From the NCBI RefSeq assembly GCF_023516435.1, contig NZ_CP097332.1:4030001-4094000 (forward strand): a stretch of DNA of 64,000 nt, in the 5' to 3' direction. Below, piece after piece: positions 56,429-64,000 of this stretch. The translations under genes and the position numbers were made by a program. Position 1 is the first letter of the stretch. Every line of letters starts with the position of its first letter. Origin of the DNA: Jatrophihabitans telluris. GTDB taxonomy: Bacteria; Actinomycetota; Actinomycetes; Mycobacteriales; Jatrophihabitantaceae. The notes beneath the pieces are model-generated. The model was not told where the DNA came from and ran no database searches. It saw only the letters and a program-made list of their open reading frames with translations.

Positions 56429-56877
56429 TGGGCGAGCCGCGTTTCGACGAACACGCCGCCGTGTTCGTCATCTCGGTCGCGGCGGAGCTGGCCGGTATGC
56501 ATCCGCAGACGCTGCGCCAGTACGACCGGCTCGGGCTCGTGTCACCGGGTCGGACCGCCGGCCGAGGTCGCCGGTACTCCGCTCGCGACATCGCCCAGCT
56601 GCGCGAGGTGCAGCGGTTGTCGCAACAAGAAGGCGTCAACCTCGCCGGCATCAAACGGATCCTGAAGCTGGAGAACCAGGTCGACGCGCTGCGGTCCCGG
56701 CTGAGCGAGCTGGAGGCCGAGCTGGTCGAACGAGCCCGGCTCGTACGTGCGCCCAGCATGCCCGCGCGACGGTTGTTCTCCGCCGGCCGGGAGGGCGAGA
56801 TCGTCTCCGTCCCGCTCGGGCGCCGTGGATTCGCCGACCCGTCGACCTCACTGGTGGTCTGGCGTCCGCGGCCCTGA
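56428..56877 (+). CDS. hspR: heat-shock repressor HspR (MerR family)
   Basis: A 149-aa MerR-type repressor of the dnaK regulon. The winged helix is FVISVAAELAGMHPQTLRQY, DRLGLVSPGRTAGRGRRYSA and RDIAQLREVQRLSQQEGVNL, followed by a coiled coil (ENQVDALRSRLSELEAEL). HspR binds HAIR sites and uses DnaK as corepressor. Its ATG overlaps the dnaJ stop by one base. The C terminus is longer than the coiled coil by 40 residues without a recognised domain. Confidence 0.95.
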   Translation: MGEPRFDEHAAVFVISVAAELAGMHPQTLRQYDRLGLVSPGRTAGRGRRYSARDIAQLREVQRLSQQEGVNLAGIKRILKLENQVDALRSRLSELEAELVERARLVRAPSMPARRLFSAGREGEIVSVPLGRRGFADPSTSLVVWRPRP

Positions 56878-57095
56878 GCGATCTGTACGGCATGTTCACC
56901 AGTGGGCGCTTAGTCCGTCCCCAGCTCAGGCCGAGGCCCTACCTCGATTACCTGCGGCTGAGCTGAACCCTGGCTGAGCGCGGCCCGCAATGGGCTGTGT
57001 ATCGGCTGTTCAAGCCCCTGCGCGGACGGCCATGGCGGTTAACTGGGTGCGCCCCGGCAGATCAGCTGGTGGGGACGTTCAAGGAGCCCAGCCCG

Positions 57096-58343
57096 GTGAG
57101 TTCGACGTTCAATCCGACATCGCCCTTCGTTCTCGTGCTCATCTTCGGCGCGGCGATCGGGTGTCTGGTTGCGCTCGTTCTCCTGCGGTGGATCGCGGTC
57201 AAGGTCGTGGCCGGGGCGCTGGCACTCGGGCTCGCCACCTTCGGCGGCATCGTTGGGGTCAACGACTACTTCGGCTATTACCAGAGCTGGCATGACGCCA
57301 TCACCGATCTGTCCGGGCGCAGCCTGAGCACTGGTGGGGCACGCACGCTGGCCCAGAGCGCCAGCCAGAGCACTCCCGGCATTCCGCGCGGTCGGATCGA
57401 GCGCGTGACCATCACCGGCGCCGCCAGCAAGATGACTCGAATCGCCTATGTCTACCTGCCGCCGCAGTACGACCAGCCGGCGTACCGCCGCACCCGCTTC
57501 CCGGTTGTCGAACTTCTGCACGGCACGCCGGGCCGGGCGGCCGACTGGATCGTCTCGCTGCACGCCAACACCCTGGTCGACCGGCTGATCGCCACGCGCC
57601 AGATGGGACCGGTGATCCTGGTGGCCCCGATGCTGCGCGACAGCAACACGCCACAGGAATGCCTCGACACTCCCGCCTTCCTGGACGAAAGCTTCACCAC
57701 CAAGGACGTCCCGGCGTTCGTCCGTCATCACTACCGAACCGCGACCGACGGAGCCGAGTGGGGGCTGTTCGGGATATCCGGCGGCGGTTACTGTGCCGCG
57801 AACATCGCCTTACGGCACCGGGCCAACTGGGGTGCGATGGTGTCGATCGACGGCTATTACCTTCCCTCGGACGGGCCGGCGGGCAGCGTCGTCAAGCGGT
57901 TCCCGAGCGTGGCTGCGGCCGCCAACCCGATCGTCACCGCGGACCACCTGCCGGTCGGCGCGGCTCCACTGCCGTCCATGTGGCTTTCGGTGGGGACGGC
58001 CAACAGCGACGACATCACCGAAGAGAAGCTGTTCGTAGCGGCCATGAACCACCTCGAGCAAGTGCACGTGACCACACTGATCGGGGGCGGGCACACGGGT
58101 TACAACTTCCGCCAGACAATGCCGCAGGCGATGGAATGGATCTGGGGCCAGCTGGCTCCGCCCGGGTTGCGCGTGCAGTTCCCGATCAGCGGGCCGCCGA
58201 CGTCGACGGTGCAGAAGCGCATCCCGCCACCGCCGGGCAGGCTACCCACCGGCACTCACAAGCCCAGGAAGCACACCTCGAAAACCGTTGTGGCCAAGGG
58301 CTTCCGTCCGGTCAAACGCGCCAGCCCCGCCCGAGGTAGGTAG
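57096..58343 (+). CDS. membrane-anchored esterase of the esterase D / mycolyltransferase-like fold
   Basis: A 415-aa protein with two N-terminal membrane helices (PFVLVLIFGAAIGCLVALVL and VKVVAGALALGLATFGGIVG) followed by an extracytoplasmic alpha/beta-hydrolase domain. The fold shows VYLPPQYDQ, PVVELLHGTPGRAADW (oxyanion), the nucleophile elbow GISGGG near residue 228 and a catalytic His candidate in IGGGHTGYNF. The C-terminal 60 residues are Pro/Lys-rich. GTG at 57096 after AAGGAG. A TTA codon occurs at 57810. It is tail-to-tail with a second esterase and overlaps it by 32 bases. The substrate is unknown. Confidence 0.82.
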   Translation: MSSTFNPTSPFVLVLIFGAAIGCLVALVLLRWIAVKVVAGALALGLATFGGIVGVNDYFGYYQSWHDAITDLSGRSLSTGGARTLAQSASQSTPGIPRGRIERVTITGAASKMTRIAYVYLPPQYDQPAYRRTRFPVVELLHGTPGRAADWIVSLHANTLVDRLIATRQMGPVILVAPMLRDSNTPQECLDTPAFLDESFTTKDVPAFVRHHYRTATDGAEWGLFGISGGGYCAANIALRHRANWGAMVSIDGYYLPSDGPAGSVVKRFPSVAAAANPIVTADHLPVGAAPLPSMWLSVGTANSDDITEEKLFVAAMNHLEQVHVTTLIGGGHTGYNFRQTMPQAMEWIWGQLAPPGLRVQFPISGPPTSTVQKRIPPPPGRLPTGTHKPRKHTSKTVVAKGFRPVKRASPARGR

Positions 58344-59382
58344 CGACATCGGACAAGGTCGCGATCGCCCACTGACCGTTGTGGGCGCCGGGCGTGCGGA
58401 CCAGCTTGTACGGCGCACCGACCTTGGCCAGCAACACCCCGTACTGGTCGGCCGCGCGAGCGGTCAGCGGGTCGGTGTCCTCGGCGGCTTCGGCCAGGTA
58501 CCAGCGCAAGGATGCGGCTCGGTCGACCAGCGCGCTGGGATCATGTGCGTCCTGATCGGCCTGCGACGTCCCGAAGACGCTGTCGGGATCGTCGAGACGG
58601 AAGTACCCGGCCAGGCTGGCGACCTGGGCGTAGAGGCCCTGGTGGCGTAGGGCGATCGAGGCCGCGGCGAACGCGCCCATCGAGAAGCCGCCGATCGCCC
58701 GCATCCCTCGCGACCGCGGGTGGGCGCCTTCTACCGCCCGCACCGCGGTGACCGTCACGAACGTTTCGAGCTTGTCTCTGCCGTCGGCCGAGTCGGCCCA
58801 TTCCGCGTCGCCGTTGGCGGTCGGGTTGCCGTCGGGACAGGCGAGGATGAACGGGGCGGTCCCGTGCCGGAACTCCGTGGTGAGTTCGGCGGCCGAGGCT
58901 GCGGTACACAGGTTGTTGGCGTTGCCCGGCAGCCCGTGCAGGAAGTAGAAAACCGGCAGCGCGGCCGGGTCGGCCACATCAGGAGTGAAGACCTCGATAC
59001 GGCGGCGGGTCGTGCTGGATTCACCGGCGACCCGAGCCACGATCGAGCGCAGCGCCCCGGGGCCGGCTCCCACCGGCTGGCTCGCCTGCGCGGGCGTGGG
59101 CGATGCGCCTGCCGTCGCGCTCGCCGCGACACTGCCTGTCGCGCCGCTGGAAGTGTCGGTGGTGTTTGCCCCCGTTGCTTGACTGGTTTGCGTGCCGGCG
59201 GTGCCGGAGGCCGGTGAAGCGCTGGTGCCGGAGGCCGGTGAAGCGGAGGCGCCGGTCTGGGCGGGGATCGTGCCTGCGGGGGCGGGAGCGCAGGCCGTGA
59301 GCACAGCTGTAGCAATGAGGCAGCTGAGACCGCTCGCCGACAGCAGCGACCACGGGCGGCGGGGGTGGGCGGTCGCAGGCAT
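58312..59382 (-). CDS. lipoprotein esterase (esterase D-like alpha/beta hydrolase)
   Basis: A 356-aa exported lipoprotein. A signal peptide ends in the lipobox LTAC near residue 30, then come a Ser/Ala/Thr/Gly linker with ASPASGT repeats (about 31-105) and a catalytic domain: IEVFTPDVADPAALPVFYFL HGLPGN (oxyanion), GFSMGAFAA (nucleophile Ser in GxSxG) and a C-terminal His in PGAHNGQWA. The ATG at 59382 fits the signal peptide; a GTG at 59454 is an alternative. It has the same fold as the convergent upstream esterase, but the two sequences are not close copies. Lipoprotein attachment predicts an extracytoplasmic site of action. Confidence 0.8.
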   Translation of the reverse strand: MPATAHPRRPWSLLSASGLSCLIATAVLTACAPAPAGTIPAQTGASASPASGTSASPASGTAGTQTSQATGANTTDTSSGATGSVAASATAGASPTPAQASQPVGAGPGALRSIVARVAGESSTTRRRIEVFTPDVADPAALPVFYFLHGLPGNANNLCTAASAAELTTEFRHGTAPFILACPDGNPTANGDAEWADSADGRDKLETFVTVTAVRAVEGAHPRSRGMRAIGGFSMGAFAAASIALRHQGLYAQVASLAGYFRLDDPDSVFGTSQADQDAHDPSALVDRAASLRWYLAEAAEDTDPLTARAADQYGVLLAKVGAPYKLVRTPGAHNGQWAIATLSDVATYLGRGWRV

Positions 59383-59642
59383 CGCTGAGGAGTCTGCCGT
59401 CCGAGCCTGAGAATGAGCTGTCGGGTCGAGATAGCTTGTGTTCCTACTGACCACATACTGAAGTGCTCTGCTCTGTGATCTCAGGTGATTGCGCGAGCAC
59501 CCTCGGCATCGTCCATCCTCGTACAGTCGCCCAGGGGTCCATCAAAGCCATCCCAGGCCAATGCGCCTGACGCGCCCGGGAGGGGCGGCGCGAACCGACC
59601 GCGGGGCGGCGCGAGCCGGACGGACGTCGACAGCGGGCGGCG

Positions 59643-60368
59643 TCAGCCGCTCACGGGAAGCGGAACGGCGGCGCGAAGTTCGGCCATGCTCGCCGCCGCC
59701 GTGGCCGCATCCGTCGACAGCACGGTGAACAGGACGGTGCAATCGTCCACCCGCTGCGCCACGGCGCGCGGCGAGTCCACTACCGTCCGCGCCAGCACCC
59801 CGGGGCCCGTCATCACGGCGCTCGACAGCACACGCTGACCGTCGAGCACTCCTACCCAGGGCGACGGATCGCGTAGGTCGATGCTCTGGACGAGCAGGGG
59901 AGCGCCGTCACGTCGCACGGACCAGCGCAGCCGCGCCAACCCGGCGGCCTCACCACTGCGGCCCAGCACCAGGGTCTCTGACCACAGCATGCTGGCCGAG
60001 TCGGCAAGTTCGATGCACACCTCCACGTCGGCCGCACCGCCCGCGGCGACGATCAGCGGTGGCGGTTCGGCGATCAGTTCAGCCCCGTCTCCCAACCGGA
60101 TCACCGAGCGCTGCCGGGCCGTGCCGGTTCCGTCCCCCTGGGCGATGCTCGCGCCGGAAGCCGACAGCCGCACACGCGCGCCGTCCCCTAGGCTCAGCCG
60201 GAATTCGACCTCGTCACCGGCGAGCGGTCCGGCGGCACTGCCGACCAGGCACAGCGAGCAGACGTCCGGTTCGGCATCCTGGATCCGCCGGACCGTCAGG
60301 GGCGGCCCGCTCACCAGTTCGCGCAGGACGCCACCCTTCTCGACCGTCGCCACGACCACGGTCCTCAC
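59643..60368 (-). CDS. ureD: urease accessory protein UreD
   Basis: A 241-aa scaffold that joins UreF and UreG on apo-urease during nickel insertion. Compared with longer UreD proteins (about 270 aa) it is slightly short. Recognisable parts are [40 protein letters not shown] and [20 protein letters not shown]. The start is GTG at 60368, overlapping the ureG stop as GTGA. It is the last gene of the operon. Confidence 0.88.
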   Translation of the reverse strand: MRTVVVATVEKGGVLRELVSGPPLTVRRIQDAEPDVCSLCLVGSAAGPLAGDEVEFRLSLGDGARVRLSASGASIAQGDGTGTARQRSVIRLGDGAELIAEPPPLIVAAGGAADVEVCIELADSASMLWSETLVLGRSGEAAGLARLRWSVRRDGAPLLVQSIDLRDPSPWVGVLDGQRVLSSAVMTGPGVLARTVVDSPRAVAQRVDDCTVLFTVLSTDAATAAASMAELRAAVPLPVSG

Positions 60369-61069
60369 CGGACGAGCAGCTCGTTGCGCACCTGACGGAC
60401 CCACTGGGCGACGCCGGAAGCCGCAGGGTCTTCGACGAGCGATGTGAACAGCACCGGGCGCGACTCGCGAACCGCGTTCGCGTCCCGATCCATGACCGCC
60501 AGGCTCGCTCCGACCAGCGGGGCCAGGTCGATCTTGTTGATCACCAGCAGATCCGAGCGCGTCACACCCGGACCGCCTTTGCGCGGCACCTTGTCGCCTC
60601 CGGCCACATCGATGACGAAGATCTGGCGGTCGATGAGGCCGTAGGAGAAGGTCGCCGTGAGGTTGTCCCCTCCGCTCTCGACGATGATCAGGTCGAGGTC
60701 GGCGAAATCCTCCTCCAGGCTCTCAACGCAATCGAGGTTGGCGGAGATGTCGTCGCGGATCGCGGTGTGGGGGCAGGCGCCGGTCTGCACGGCGCGGATC
60801 CGGTCGGAGGCCAGCACTCCGGCTCGACGCAGAAACTCTGCGTCCTCCTCGGTGTAGATGTCGTTGGTGACCACCGCGAGGGACAGCTCGGAGGCCAGCG
60901 CCCGGCACAGGGCGGCGACCAACGCGGTCTTCCCGCTGCCGACGGGACCGCCGATGCCGATCCGAACCGCCGTGCGTCCAGCGGGCAAGCCGACCTCAGC
61001 CCGTCCGGCCGGCGCGGCGAACTGATGATCGTGCGGGCCGTTCGGGTCGTAGTGCCGTGGCGCGGCCAT
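60365..61069 (-). CDS. ureG: urease accessory GTPase UreG
   Basis: A 234-aa SIMIBI GTPase that drives nickel delivery to urease. P-loop [23 protein letters not shown], the metal-binding CPH in [26 protein letters not shown] and NKIDLAP (base specificity) are all present. The N-terminal 30 residues contain HDHQ, a short His-rich stretch. The ATG at 61069 fits the family; the longer frame runs into ureF. ureD follows with overlap. Confidence 0.95.
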   Translation of the reverse strand: MAAPRHYDPNGPHDHQFAAPAGRAEVGLPAGRTAVRIGIGGPVGSGKTALVAALCRALASELSLAVVTNDIYTEEDAEFLRRAGVLASDRIRAVQTGACPHTAIRDDISANLDCVESLEEDFADLDLIIVESGGDNLTATFSYGLIDRQIFVIDVAGGDKVPRKGGPGVTRSDLLVINKIDLAPLVGASLAVMDRDANAVRESRPVLFTSLVEDPAASGVAQWVRQVRNELLVR

Positions 61070-61091
61070 CAGACCGGCGCGATCGAGACGA

Positions 61092-61811
61092 TCAGGACGC
61101 AAAGAGACGCACCTCCATACGAGCGTGGACGTCGGCCAACAGCTCGATGGCCGGAGCGGAATCGGCAGGAAGCTCCTCGGGACGACCGTACGCCAGCATC
61201 GCGAGGTCGGCAGCATGGTCGGCGATCGCCCCTATCTCGTCGGACAATTCCGCGGTGACGGCGTGCACCGCGTACGGGTCGAGCCCGAGCAGGCGAACGG
61301 CCGCCGACGCCGGCCCGGTGCACCCGAGCAGGGCGGCGGCACGGGCGGCGGCACGCGAATCGCCTCCGGTCAGAGCGGTTGCGGCGCCGAGCACGAGGGG
61401 GTGGTGCGGTGCTGGGCGCGGACAGCCAGACCATGCATCGGTCGTGCGGACCTGGGCGTCGGGCACCGTCGCCCGCAGCAGTCGCCGCAAACCGCTGCCC
61501 AGAGTGCGTGACGACGCGCGCGCGGCCTCGCTGGGCGTCCGGGCCGAGAATTCCGCGTCCAACAAGCGCCAGTGCCCTGGCTCGCCGTCATCGAGCCATA
61601 ACCGGCAGGCATAGGCGGCGCAGGACGCGGCGACGCCGGTCGCGGTCGCGAGCCTCCCACGGAGGAACTCGCAGACGTCGGAAGCGGCGGAGATCCACCC
61701 GGCCGCGACGGCGGCTTCCATGCCGGCGGAGTGGCTGTGTGCGCCCGCCGGAGAACGGGAATCGAGGAGCAGCAGCAGCCGCAGCGGCAGCTCGAAGTCG
61801 GTCGTCGACAT
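61092..61811 (-). CDS. ureF: urease accessory protein UreF
   Basis: A 239-aa all-helical protein that activates the GTPase cycle of UreG in the UreDFG complex. The start [20 protein letters not shown] with [16 protein letters not shown] is the UreF signature, and [20 protein letters not shown] lies near the C terminus. The sequence is Ala-rich, as common in high-GC genomes. It follows ureC by 14 bases and precedes ureG by 22. Confidence 0.92.
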   Translation of the reverse strand: MSTTDFELPLRLLLLLDSRSPAGAHSHSAGMEAAVAAGWISAASDVCEFLRGRLATATGVAASCAAYACRLWLDDGEPGHWRLLDAEFSARTPSEAARASSRTLGSGLRRLLRATVPDAQVRTTDAWSGCPRPAPHHPLVLGAATALTGGDSRAAARAAALLGCTGPASAAVRLLGLDPYAVHAVTAELSDEIGAIADHAADLAMLAYGRPEELPADSAPAIELLADVHARMEVRLFAS

Positions 61812-61825
61812 GCTCAGCCCCCTGC

Positions 61826-63565
61826 TCAGAAGAGGAAATACCGCTGCGCCATCGGCAATTCGGCCGGTGGCGCCTCGGTGATCAGTTCGCCGTTCACGGT
61901 CACGGCGAAGGTCTCGGAATCGACCTCGATGCTCGGCAGGGCGTCGTTGTGCGGCAGATCAGCCTTACTGAGCCTTGAGGTATCCCGGGTGGCCACCAAC
62001 GGGCGATCGGACTCCCACCGGTCACCGAGACCGGCCTCCAGCGCCGCCGGCGACACGAACTGGCGCCCGAGCGGCGCCGGCAATGCACCGAAGGAGCCGA
62101 ACATCGGGCGCGGTAGTTGCGGCTGCGGAGTAGGGATCGAGGCGTTCGCGTCGCCCATGTTCGCCCAGGCGATCACCCCGGACTTGAGCACGAGTTCGGG
62201 CTTCACGCCGAAAAATGCCGGATCCCACAAAACCAGGTCGGCGAGTTTGCCCGTCTCCACCGAGCCGATCTCGCCATCCAGTCCATGCGTGATGGCCGGA
62301 GCGATGGTGTACTTGGCCACGTAACGCATCGCGCGATGATTGTCGTTACCCCCGTTGGGCCCCACGCCGTCGCCGGCCAACGCACCGCGCCCGGCCTTCA
62401 TCACGTGCGCGGTCTGCCAGGTGCGGGTGATCGTCTCACCGATCCGTCCCATCGCCTGGGAGTCGCTGCCGATCATCGAGATCGCGCCCAGGTCGTGCAG
62501 GACGTCCTCAGCCGCCATGGTGGAGGGCCGGATTCTGCTTTCAGCAAAGGCCAAATCCTCGGCGAGGGACGGATTGAGGTGATGGCAGACCATCAGCATG
62601 TCCAGGTGCTCGTCAAGGGTGTTGCGCGTGAACGGGCGGGTGGGGTTCGTCGAGGACGGCAGGACGTTGGCAAACGAGGCCGCCTTGATGATGTCCGGAG
62701 CGTGGCCGCCGCCGGCGCCTTCGGTGTGGTAGGTGTGGATGGGCCGATCGGCAATCGCGGCCAGGGTCGATTCCAGGTACCCGGCTTCGTTCAACGTGTC
62801 GGTGTGAATGGCCGTCTGCACGCCGGCGGCAAGCCCGACGGTCAGGCACGCATCGATCGCCGCCGGGGTCGTCCCCCAATCCTCGTGCAGCTTGAACCCG
62901 GCCGCGCCGGCGCGAAGCTGCTCCCACAGTCCTTCCGACGACACCGTGTTTCCCTTGCCCAGCAGGACGACGTTCACCGGCCAGGCCGTCATCGCCTGCA
63001 TCATGGCCTGAATCCAGAACGCCCCCGGCGTGACCGTGGTGGCCTTCGTCCCGTCCGCCGGGCCGGTCCCGCCGCCGATGATCGTGGTGATTCCGGCCGC
63101 CAGCGCAACGGGAATCTGTTGCGGCGCAATCAGGTGAACGTGGCTGTCGACCCCGCCCGCAGTGAGGATCTTGCCGTTGCCGGCGATGATCTCGGTCGAC
63201 GGCCCGATGACCAGCTCCGGCGTCACGCCGTTCATCGTGTCGGGGTTGCCGGCCTTGCCGATGGCCACGATTCGTCCGTCGCGAACGCCCACATCGGCCT
63301 TGACCACGCCCCAGTGATCGAGAATCACGACGCCGGTGATGACCAGATCCGGCGTTCCCTCGGCGCGGGTGTTGACCGCCTGCCCCATCGATTCGCGGAT
63401 GACCTTGCCGCCGCCGAAGACCGCTTCGTCACCGGCCAACGCGCCCGGCCCCCCGGCGAGATCCTCGGTGACCTCGATCAACAGATCCGTGTCGGCCAGC
63501 CGGACCCGATCACCGACCGTCGGACCGTACAGCGCGGCGTAGCGCCACCGCGGCAGGCTGCTCAC
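61826..63565 (-). CDS. ureC: urease subunit alpha (UreC)
   Basis: The 579-aa catalytic subunit that hydrolyses urea to ammonia and carbamate. The nickel ligands and catalytic residues are in place: [10 protein letters not shown] (two His), the Lys to be carbamylated in [34 protein letters not shown] and MVCHHLNP (flap His). The initiating GTG at 63565 overlaps the ureB stop as GTGA. The C terminus MAQRYFLF is typical. Confidence 0.97.
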   Translation of the reverse strand: MSSLPRWRYAALYGPTVGDRVRLADTDLLIEVTEDLAGGPGALAGDEAVFGGGKVIRESMGQAVNTRAEGTPDLVITGVVILDHWGVVKADVGVRDGRIVAIGKAGNPDTMNGVTPELVIGPSTEIIAGNGKILTAGGVDSHVHLIAPQQIPVALAAGITTIIGGGTGPADGTKATTVTPGAFWIQAMMQAMTAWPVNVVLLGKGNTVSSEGLWEQLRAGAAGFKLHEDWGTTPAAIDACLTVGLAAGVQTAIHTDTLNEAGYLESTLAAIADRPIHTYHTEGAGGGHAPDIIKAASFANVLPSSTNPTRPFTRNTLDEHLDMLMVCHHLNPSLAEDLAFAESRIRPSTMAAEDVLHDLGAISMIGSDSQAMGRIGETITRTWQTAHVMKAGRGALAGDGVGPNGGNDNHRAMRYVAKYTIAPAITHGLDGEIGSVETGKLADLVLWDPAFFGVKPELVLKSGVIAWANMGDANASIPTPQPQLPRPMFGSFGALPAPLGRQFVSPAALEAGLGDRWESDRPLVATRDTSRLSKADLPHNDALPSIEVDSETFAVTVNGELITEAPPAELPMAQRYFLF

Positions 63566-63915
63566 GCGCGATCACCGCTCTCGTCGGTGATCGCGAACTC
63601 CGGACGCAGTCCCGGCACCAGCCGTCGCCCGGCGAGCTCGACCAGCGTCACCGTCCGCGCCATGCCCGGCTCGAAGCGCACCGAGGTGCCGGCCGGGATG
63701 TCCAGGCGATAGCCGCGGGCGGCGTCCCGGTCGAAGGACAGCGCGGGGTTCACCGCGCCGAAATGGTAATGACTACCTACTTGGACGGGACGATCACCGG
63801 TGTTCTCCACCGTCAAGTCCAGGTGGTGGCGGCCGATGTTCAGCGCGATCTCGCGGTCGGCGGGCAGGACCTCGCCCGGAATGCCGCGGCCAGGACCCGG
63901 TTGCCCGGCGTTCAT
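63562..63915 (-). CDS. ureB: urease subunit beta (UreB)
   Basis: A 117-aa beta subunit with the typical [16 protein letters not shown] start, [20 protein letters not shown] and [20 protein letters not shown]. It is fused to neither UreA nor UreC. Its ATG overlaps the ureA stop as ATGA. Confidence 0.96.
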   Translation of the reverse strand: MNAGQPGPGRGIPGEVLPADREIALNIGRHHLDLTVENTGDRPVQVGSHYHFGAVNPALSFDRDAARGYRLDIPAGTSVRFEPGMARTVTLVELAGRRLVPGLRPEFAITDESGDRA

Positions 63916-64000
63916 ACGATCGGCCCGTGGACGGTGACCAGCTTCGTCCCGTCCGGAAACGTCGCTTCGACCTGAACGGACTCCAGCATCTCGGCGATGC
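63912..64000 (-). CDS. ureA: urease subunit gamma (UreA), C-terminal fragment at window edge
   Basis: Only the last 29 residues are inside the window: they read [20 protein letters not shown] followed by VTVHGPIV, the standard UreA ending. The reading frame continues beyond base 64000. The stop overlaps the ureB start (ATGA). The operon promoter lies outside the window. Gene order ureA-B-C-F-G-D without ureE is the common actinobacterial plan. Confidence 0.93.
   Translation of the reverse strand, partial: IAEMLESVQVEATFPDGTKLVTVHGPIV

Overview
The window is a high-GC chromosomal stretch from an actinobacterium. Pointers to that phylum are bldC, DUF3073 and DUF3151 genes, a HAIR-controlled dnaK-grpE-dnaJ-hspR operon, an actinobacterial-type c-di-AMP riboswitch in front of an NlpC/P60 hydrolase, a short PurL with separate PurQ and PurS, and a urease operon without ureE. 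The genus cannot be named from this sequence alone. No rRNA, tRNA, insertion sequence, prophage or CRISPR array is visible, and gene density is high with many ATGA, GTGA and TGATG couplings.

Layout. 0-10 kb: 3' end of a ROK-family gene, purN, riboswitch plus secreted NlpC/P60 hydrolase, tex, a PAC2 protein, a GGDEF protein, an alpha/beta hydrolase, a hemerythrin-like protein and a TadE/G-like protein. 10-16.6 kb: HxlR regulator with a thioesterase, then a signalling cassette (response regulator fused to a thioredoxin-reductase-like flavoprotein, histidine kinase with a cyclic-nucleotide-binding-like domain, UBP-type zinc finger), an SMR transporter and an acyl-CoA synthetase. 16.7-34.3 kb: purine block with bldC, DUF3073, purM, purF, two membrane proteins, a DinB-like protein, purL, purQ, purS, a GNAT, purC, purB, an exported 5'-nucleotidase with a likely PHO box, purD and purA. 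With purN, ten purine genes are present; purE, purK and purH are not seen. 34.4-42 kb: DAG-kinase-like protein, PrsW protease, 2'-5' RNA ligase family protein, DUF3151, a TetR/MFS efflux pair with a clear operator, class II aldolase and an NAD-dependent epimerase.

42-48 kb: a large surface protein with an LAxTG sorting signal, then a tightly coupled five-gene operon (Ser/Thr-repeat exported protein, ApbE, ferric-reductase-like b-heme protein, NuoF-like flavoprotein, ferredoxin) that looks like a transmembrane flavin/heme electron-transfer chain. 48-57 kb: DedA, pgi, an AIM24-like protein, an SCO6745-like protein and the dnaK operon. 57-64 kb: two convergent esterases and the urease operon ureABCFGD, read on the minus strand and cut at the window end inside ureA.

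Beyond genes, the window carries two families of non-coding repeats. One is a 32-bp unit present as four tandem copies at two loci (about 22.5 and 37.0 kb), each array supplying a stop codon to the neighbouring gene. The other is a family of four long near-perfect palindromes sharing the core GCGGCCCGAA (35.2, 39.8, 42.0 and 48.9 kb), three of them between convergent genes.
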